Shown here: positions 60,070 through 64,000 of the stretch, in pieces | Layout: each line of letters begins with the position of its first letter | Position numbering within the stretch: the first letter of the stretch is position 1 | Notes under the pieces: generated by a model | Told to the model about the DNA's origin: nothing | Seen by the model: the letters and a program-made list of their open reading frames with translations, nothing else | Databases searched by the model: none | Assembly (NCBI RefSeq): GCF_006489205.2 | Contig: NZ_VFYR02000004.1 | Span: 518,101-582,100 of the forward strand | DNA: 64,000 bases | Direction of reading: 5' to 3' | From: Brevibacterium sp. XM4083 | GTDB taxonomy: Bacteria > Actinomycetota > Actinomycetes > Actinomycetales > Brevibacteriaceae | Made by a program: the position numbers and the translations under genes

Positions 60070-61164
60070 GATCGCGGCCCCGCCGTCGACGCCCTTGGCG
60101 CCCTGGACGTAGTCGAGCTCCCCGGACAGCGAACCGTCATCGGAGCGCACCTCACCGAGGATCCACGATCCCGGGCTCGCCGCGAGCACCTCGTCGACGC
60201 GATCGGCGGCGGTGACGAGCACCATGCCGACACCGAGGTTCCACGTCCGCTCGCGGTCCGCGCGCGGCACCCCGCCGAGGTCGCCGAGGACGGTGAAGAC
60301 CGGGGGGATCTCCCACGAGTCCCGTGACATCGTCGCGACGAGACCGGGCGGCAGCACCCGGGCGATGTTCGCCGACAGGCCTCCGCCGGTGACGTGGGAG
60401 ACGGCGTGGACGGCACCCGGCAGCGCCGTGAAGAGGGCGTTGAGTTCGCCCGTGTAGACATGCGTGGGAACGAGGAGCTCCTCGCCGAGGCTGCGCGAGA
60501 ACTCCGGGACCTCCCGGCCCAGGTCCCAGCCCGCCTCGGCGATGATGTGCCTGACGAGGGAGTACCCGTTGGAGTGGATGCCCGAGGACGGCAGCGCGAT
60601 GAGGACGTCACCGGCCTCGACCTTGTCGGGTCCGAGCAGCTTGTCGGCATCGACGACGCCCGTGGCGGCCCCGGCGACATCGTATTCGTCGACGCCGAGG
60701 AGGCCAGGGTGCTCCGCGGTCTCACCGCCGACGAGGGCGACATCGGCCTGCGCACACGCTTCGGCGATGCCGCGGACGATGTCGGCGATGCGCTCGGCCA
60801 CGACCTTGCCGCACGCGATGTAGTCGGTCATGAACAGCGGCTTCGCCCCGCACACGATGATGTCGTCGACGACCATGCCGACGAGGTCGAAGCCGATCGT
60901 GTCGTGCTTGTCCAGCGCCTGGGCGATCGCGACCTTCGTGCCGACGCCGTCGGTCGACGAGGCGAGCAGCGGGCGCTCGTAGTCCTTGAGCACGGAGACG
61001 TCGAAGAGGCCCGCGAAGCCGCCGACCCCGCCGATGACGTTGGCGTTGTGGGTCGCGGCGACCGCTGACTTCATGAGCTCGACGGCCCTGTCGCCGGCCT
61101 CGACATCGACGCCGGCGGCGGCGTAGGTCGTCGTCTTCGCGGTGTCGGTCTCGTCTGGGCTCAA
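60061..61164 (-). CDS. purM: Phosphoribosylformylglycinamidine cyclo-ligase (AIR synthetase)
   Basis: 367 residues. It closes FGAM to AIR with ATP in purine synthesis. TYAAAGVDVEAGDRAVELMK, LLASSTDGVGTKV, GFDLVGMVVDDIIVCGAKPLFMTDY, ALVGGETAEHPG and HVTGGGLSANIARVLP are conserved PurM blocks. The start is TTG 61164, one base after the purF stop, with AGGA ~8 bases upstream inside purF, so the two are translationally coupled. The 3' end is tandemly duplicated. Confidence 0.95.
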   Translation of the reverse strand: MSPDETDTAKTTTYAAAGVDVEAGDRAVELMKSAVAATHNANVIGGVGGFAGLFDVSVLKDYERPLLASSTDGVGTKVAIAQALDKHDTIGFDLVGMVVDDIIVCGAKPLFMTDYIACGKVVAERIADIVRGIAEACAQADVALVGGETAEHPGLLGVDEYDVAGAATGVVDADKLLGPDKVEAGDVLIALPSSGIHSNGYSLVRHIIAEAGWDLGREVPEFSRSLGEELLVPTHVYTGELNALFTALPGAVHAVSHVTGGGLSANIARVLPPGLVATMSRDSWEIPPVFTVLGDLGGVPRADRERTWNLGVGMVLVTAADRVDEVLAASPGSWILGEVRSDDGSLSGELDYVQGAKGVDGGAAILR

Positions 61165-61165
61165 C

Positions 61166-62647
61166 TCAGCATCCTTTGTCGGCGGGGGTGGTGTTGACGG
61201 GAATCGGGTACTCGCCGGAGAAGCACGCGGTGCACAGCTGGCTGCGCTCCTGCTTCGTCGCCTCGATCATCCCGTCGAGCGAGATGTAGCCGAGCGAGTC
61301 CGCACCGAGCGAGGTGCAGATCTCCTCGGTGCTCAGGCCGTTGGCGATGAGTTCGGCCCGGGTGGCGAAGTCGATGCCGTAGTAGCACGGCCACTTCACG
61401 GGCGGAGACGAGATGCGGATGTGGATCTCCTTGGCACCGGCCTCCCGGAGCATCCGCACAAGCGCACGCTGCGTGTTGCCGCGCACGATCGAGTCGTCGA
61501 CGACGACGAGGCGCTTGCCCTCGATGTTCTCGCGGATCGGGTTGAGCTTGAGGCGGATGCCGAGCTCCCGCAGCGTCTGCGAGGGCTGGATGAACGTCCG
61601 GCCGACATACGCGTTCTTCATCAGTCCCTGGCCGAACGGGATGCCCGACTCCTCGGCGTAGCCGACGGCGGCGGGGGTGCCCGACTCCGGGGTGGCGATG
61701 ACGAGATCGGCCTCGACGGGGAACTCCTGGGCGAGCTTGCGCCCCATCTCCGTGCGGGCGCCGTGGACGATCTGCCCGTCGAGGACGCTGTCGGGGCGGG
61801 CGAGGTAGACGTACTCGAAGACGCAGCGGGCCGGCTTCGCCTCGGCGAAGCGGAACGAGCGCAGCCCGTCCTCGTCGATGGCGATGAGCTCACCGGGTTC
61901 GACGTCGCGCACATGCGAGGCGCCGACGATGTCGAGGGCCGCAGTCTCCGAGGCGACGACCCAGCCGTTGGACAGCCGGCCCAGCGACAGCGGGCGGACC
62001 CCCTGCGGGTCGCGGGCGGCGTAGAGGGTGTTCTCGTCCATCAAGACGAGTGAGAACGCCCCGTCGACTTCGCAGAGCAGCTTGAGCGCGGCGTCGGTGA
62101 GGTCCTCGCCCTGTTCGGTCGCGAAGAGCTCGGTGACGAGTGAGGTGTCGTTCGAGGAGTCGCGGAAGGCGCGGGTGCGACTGCGCTTCTTCGTCGCCTC
62201 GGCGACGACCTTGTTCGCGTGGTCGCGGCGGGAGTCGGCGAGCTGCTCGAGCTCGTCGAAGTTCGTCAGGTTGCCGTTGTGGGCGAGCGCGACGGTGCCG
62301 AAGGGGGTGGGGCCGAGCGTCGGCTGCGCGTTCTCGAACGACGGCGATCCCGTCGTCGAGTAGCGGGTGTGGCCGACGGCGATGTGGCCCTGGAGGAGTT
62401 CGAGGTCGCGTTCGTGGAACACCTGCGAGACGAGGCCCATGTCCCGGTAGACGAGGATCTGGTTGCCGTTGCTCGCGGCGATGCCCGCGGACTCCTGCCC
62501 GCGGTGCTGGAGGGCGTAGAGCCCGAAGTAGGTGAGTTTGGCGATCTCCTCGCCCGGAGCCCAGACTCCGAATACCCCACAGGCATCCTGCGGTCCGCGG
62601 TCCAGGGGGTCGATTTCGTGGGTCAGCTGCCCGTCTCCTCTTGCCAC
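61166..62647 (-). CDS. purF: Amidophosphoribosyltransferase
   Basis: 493 residues; it makes phosphoribosylamine from PRPP and glutamine, the first purine step. The Ntn nucleophile is Cys23 in DACGVFGVWAPG, so the first 22 residues are a propeptide to be removed. The PRPP loop VVVDDSIVRGNT is intact. Late Cys residues (CYYGIDF, CTSLGAD, CTACFSGEYP) fit the 4Fe-4S form of the B. subtilis type. GTG 62647 is the start. It precedes purM in one unit. Confidence 0.95.
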   Translation of the reverse strand: MARGDGQLTHEIDPLDRGPQDACGVFGVWAPGEEIAKLTYFGLYALQHRGQESAGIAASNGNQILVYRDMGLVSQVFHERDLELLQGHIAVGHTRYSTTGSPSFENAQPTLGPTPFGTVALAHNGNLTNFDELEQLADSRRDHANKVVAEATKKRSRTRAFRDSSNDTSLVTELFATEQGEDLTDAALKLLCEVDGAFSLVLMDENTLYAARDPQGVRPLSLGRLSNGWVVASETAALDIVGASHVRDVEPGELIAIDEDGLRSFRFAEAKPARCVFEYVYLARPDSVLDGQIVHGARTEMGRKLAQEFPVEADLVIATPESGTPAAVGYAEESGIPFGQGLMKNAYVGRTFIQPSQTLRELGIRLKLNPIRENIEGKRLVVVDDSIVRGNTQRALVRMLREAGAKEIHIRISSPPVKWPCYYGIDFATRAELIANGLSTEEICTSLGADSLGYISLDGMIEATKQERSQLCTACFSGEYPIPVNTTPADKGC

Positions 62648-62691
62648 GGAAAGAATTGTCTCACACGCGCGCGAAGGGGCTGACGGCCGCC

Positions 62692-63156
62692 TCAGGCCCC
62701 GGTCGTTGGGCGGGTGGAGCCGCCCTGGTCACCGGTGGTGCGCCGGTCGTCGGCAAGGGGTTCGGCAGGGGTCGCGGACGACGGTTCGGCAGGGGTCTCC
62801 GCGGCCGCCTCGGCGGGGATCTCCTCACCCCGCATCTCAGCGATCCGACGCTGGGCGATGACCTTCGGATCATCGACGAGGTCGATCTGCGCCTCGACCC
62901 GGTACTCGCGGGCCCGCTTGCGCCCCCGCCAGTCGAGGATGAGGGCGACGAGGCCGCCGACGAAGAGACCGCCGACGCCGAGGACGACGAGGAGCAGACC
63001 CGCGCCCTTGGCCACCGTGTACTCGGCGGGGACCTCGCTGGGGTCGATGACCAGGGTGAGCAGTCCCGCGAGGAGGACGCCGGCGATCGCACCGGCGGCC
63101 ATGAATGCCGCGAACTTGGGGCTGCGACGCACCGAGACGTCGATCTGGTCCTTCAT
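62692..63156 (-). CDS. Small two-span membrane protein next to purF
   Basis: 154 residues. Two membrane segments (FAAFMAAGAIAGVLLAGLLTLVI and GAGLLLVVLGVGGLFVGGLVALILDW) are followed by RGRKRAREYRVEAQIDLVDD and an Ala/Pro/Glu/Thr-rich tail. AAGGAGATC precedes ATG 63156. Similar short proteins occur beside purF in other Actinobacteria, from memory, with no assigned function. It lies 44 bp upstream of purF and may be co-transcribed. Confidence 0.78.
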   Translation of the reverse strand: MKDQIDVSVRRSPKFAAFMAAGAIAGVLLAGLLTLVIDPSEVPAEYTVAKGAGLLLVVLGVGGLFVGGLVALILDWRGRKRAREYRVEAQIDLVDDPKVIAQRRIAEMRGEEIPAEAAAETPAEPSSATPAEPLADDRRTTGDQGGSTRPTTGA

Positions 63157-63303
63157 GATCTCCTTGGGGCAAGGTCAGCGAGTTCGATCGGCTCCAGTCT
63201 AGACGAGGCCCCGCAGACCCGCTCCCAGACAATCCCACAGCGACCGACTCTTCCCATAGACTGGCAGGAGGACACGGATGGGCTCTCACACACAGGGGTG
63301 GAC

Positions 63304-64000
63304 ATGTCACACACGATCATCGTCGGAATCGACGGTTCCGCCAACAGCCGCTGCGCCCTCGAATGGGCGATCGAGCACGCCAAGCTCACCGGTGCCCAGC
63401 TGCGCCTCGTCGCCGCCTACACCGTGCCCGGCATGAACATGAGCCGCGCCGACATCGTCTACCCGGCCGACTTCGACAACTCCGTCAAGGACTCGACCCG
63501 GCAGCTCTGCGAGTCCGCCGCCGAGGTGGCCCGGCAGGCGGGTGTGCCCGTGACGACGATCGTCGCCGTCGGTGACGCCTCGGGAGTCCTCATCGACAGC
63601 TCGTCGACGGCCGATCTCGCCGTCGTCGGGGCCCGCGGACACGGCGGGTTCTCCGGTCGGCTGCTCGGCTCGGTCGCGCTCGCGATGCCCGCGCACGCCC
63701 ACAGCCCCACCGTCGTCATCCCGAGCACGTGGCCCGATCGTCCCGCCGCCGACGAGCACCAGCCGATCGACCAGCCGGTGCGCACCTCGCAGGACGGTCC
63801 CCGGGTCGATGCCTCGCAGGACTCGAAGGAGCGCCCCGACTTCACCGGTCAGATCGTCGCCGGCGTCGACCCGTTCGACACCGACAGCCCCGTGCTCCGG
63901 GAGGCCGCGGTCCAGGCGCAGCTCTACGGCAAGCCGCTCCACATCGTCGGCGTCACCGCCGCGCACATCCTCTCCCCCGAGTGGCTGCCGAGCGAAGAGC
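63304..64000 (+). CDS. Universal stress protein, two-domain (3' truncated by window edge)
   Basis: An open frame from ATG 63304 runs to the window end (232 codons seen). The first USP domain begins TIIVGIDGSANSRCALEWAIEHAK and ends with the ATP-binding motif GARGHGGFSGRLLGSVALAMPAHAHSPTVVIP (G-x2-G-x9-G-S). After a ~40-residue linker a second domain starts (QIVAGVDPFDTDSPVLREAAVQAQLYG). Tandem-USP proteins of ~280-300 residues are common in Actinobacteria and respond to stress or dormancy. The stop lies beyond the window. Confidence 0.9.
   Translation, partial: MSHTIIVGIDGSANSRCALEWAIEHAKLTGAQLRLVAAYTVPGMNMSRADIVYPADFDNSVKDSTRQLCESAAEVARQAGVPVTTIVAVGDASGVLIDSSSTADLAVVGARGHGGFSGRLLGSVALAMPAHAHSPTVVIPSTWPDRPAADEHQPIDQPVRTSQDGPRVDASQDSKERPDFTGQIVAGVDPFDTDSPVLREAAVQAQLYGKPLHIVGVTAAHILSPEWLPSEE

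Overview
The window is a gene-dense piece of a high-GC (roughly 70% by eye) actinobacterial chromosome. GTG and TTG starts are common. A DUF3073 gene, a DUF222/HNH gene of the 13E12 family, the pair purF-purM, a fused pcaL and a copper amine oxidase all fit Micrococcales, and a Brevibacterium-like organism is my best guess. That guess is inference, because no rRNA gene is present. I see no prophage, transposase or CRISPR array.

Layout. 1-8.8 kb: the end of pobA, then pcaH-pcaG-pcaB-pcaL, which takes 4-hydroxybenzoate through protocatechuate to 3-oxoadipate, followed by three major-facilitator transporters. 9.0-12.1 kb: a polar amino acid ABC transporter with a small CX5R phosphatase as last gene. 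12.1-13.25 kb: an AbiEi/DUF559-like gene bracketed by two copies of a 68-bp palindrome. 13.3-24.8 kb: a GMC oxidoreductase, small conserved genes, a large Orn/Lys/Arg decarboxylase, a ThDP enzyme, a YtcJ-type amidohydrolase, a class III aminotransferase, a YigZ protein and a YbaK deacylase. 25.0-26.7 kb: a minimal metalloprotease, tRNA-Glu, tRNA-Asp and tRNA-Phe, and a GntR regulator divergent from an FAD aromatic hydroxylase. 29-31.8 kb: an acidic protein and the DUF222/HNH gene. 31.8-38.6 kb: an amine catabolism module (aldehyde dehydrogenase, permease, AraC and TetR regulators, copper amine oxidase). 38.6-46.6 kb: a Fpg/Nei glycosylase, a Cmx-like exporter, a Ser/Gly-rich membrane protein, HutD, a hydrolase, a VOC protein, an ATP-grasp protein, and a TPP riboswitch with tenA. 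46.6-58.6 kb: dihydroxyacetone kinase, a nucleoside-kinase-like protein, an FAD desaturase-like enzyme, a DUF418 protein, two EamA exporter/LysR pairs and an HTTM-like pair. 58.8-64 kb: an unrecognised gene, DUF3073, purM, purF, a small membrane protein and the start of a universal stress protein.

The genes mostly describe a soil or surface heterotroph that uses aromatic acids, phenols and amines. Both main catabolic modules (pob/pca and amine oxidase) carry transporters nearby, and the amine module and the phenol hydroxylase have local regulators.

Beyond the genes, three sequence patterns stand out. (1) Short direct repeats cover the stop codons of several genes (pcaG, ybaK, hutD, the Ser/Gly-rich gene, the VOC gene, dhaK, purM). 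Four of them have a period near 17 bp, which moves the copied stop into new frames. (2) The 10-mer GCCGAGGTGG and its complement occur about 17 times by hand count, in several reading frames and in terminator hairpins. (3) The 68-bp palindrome pair brackets the AbiEi/DUF559-like gene and supplies its last codons.
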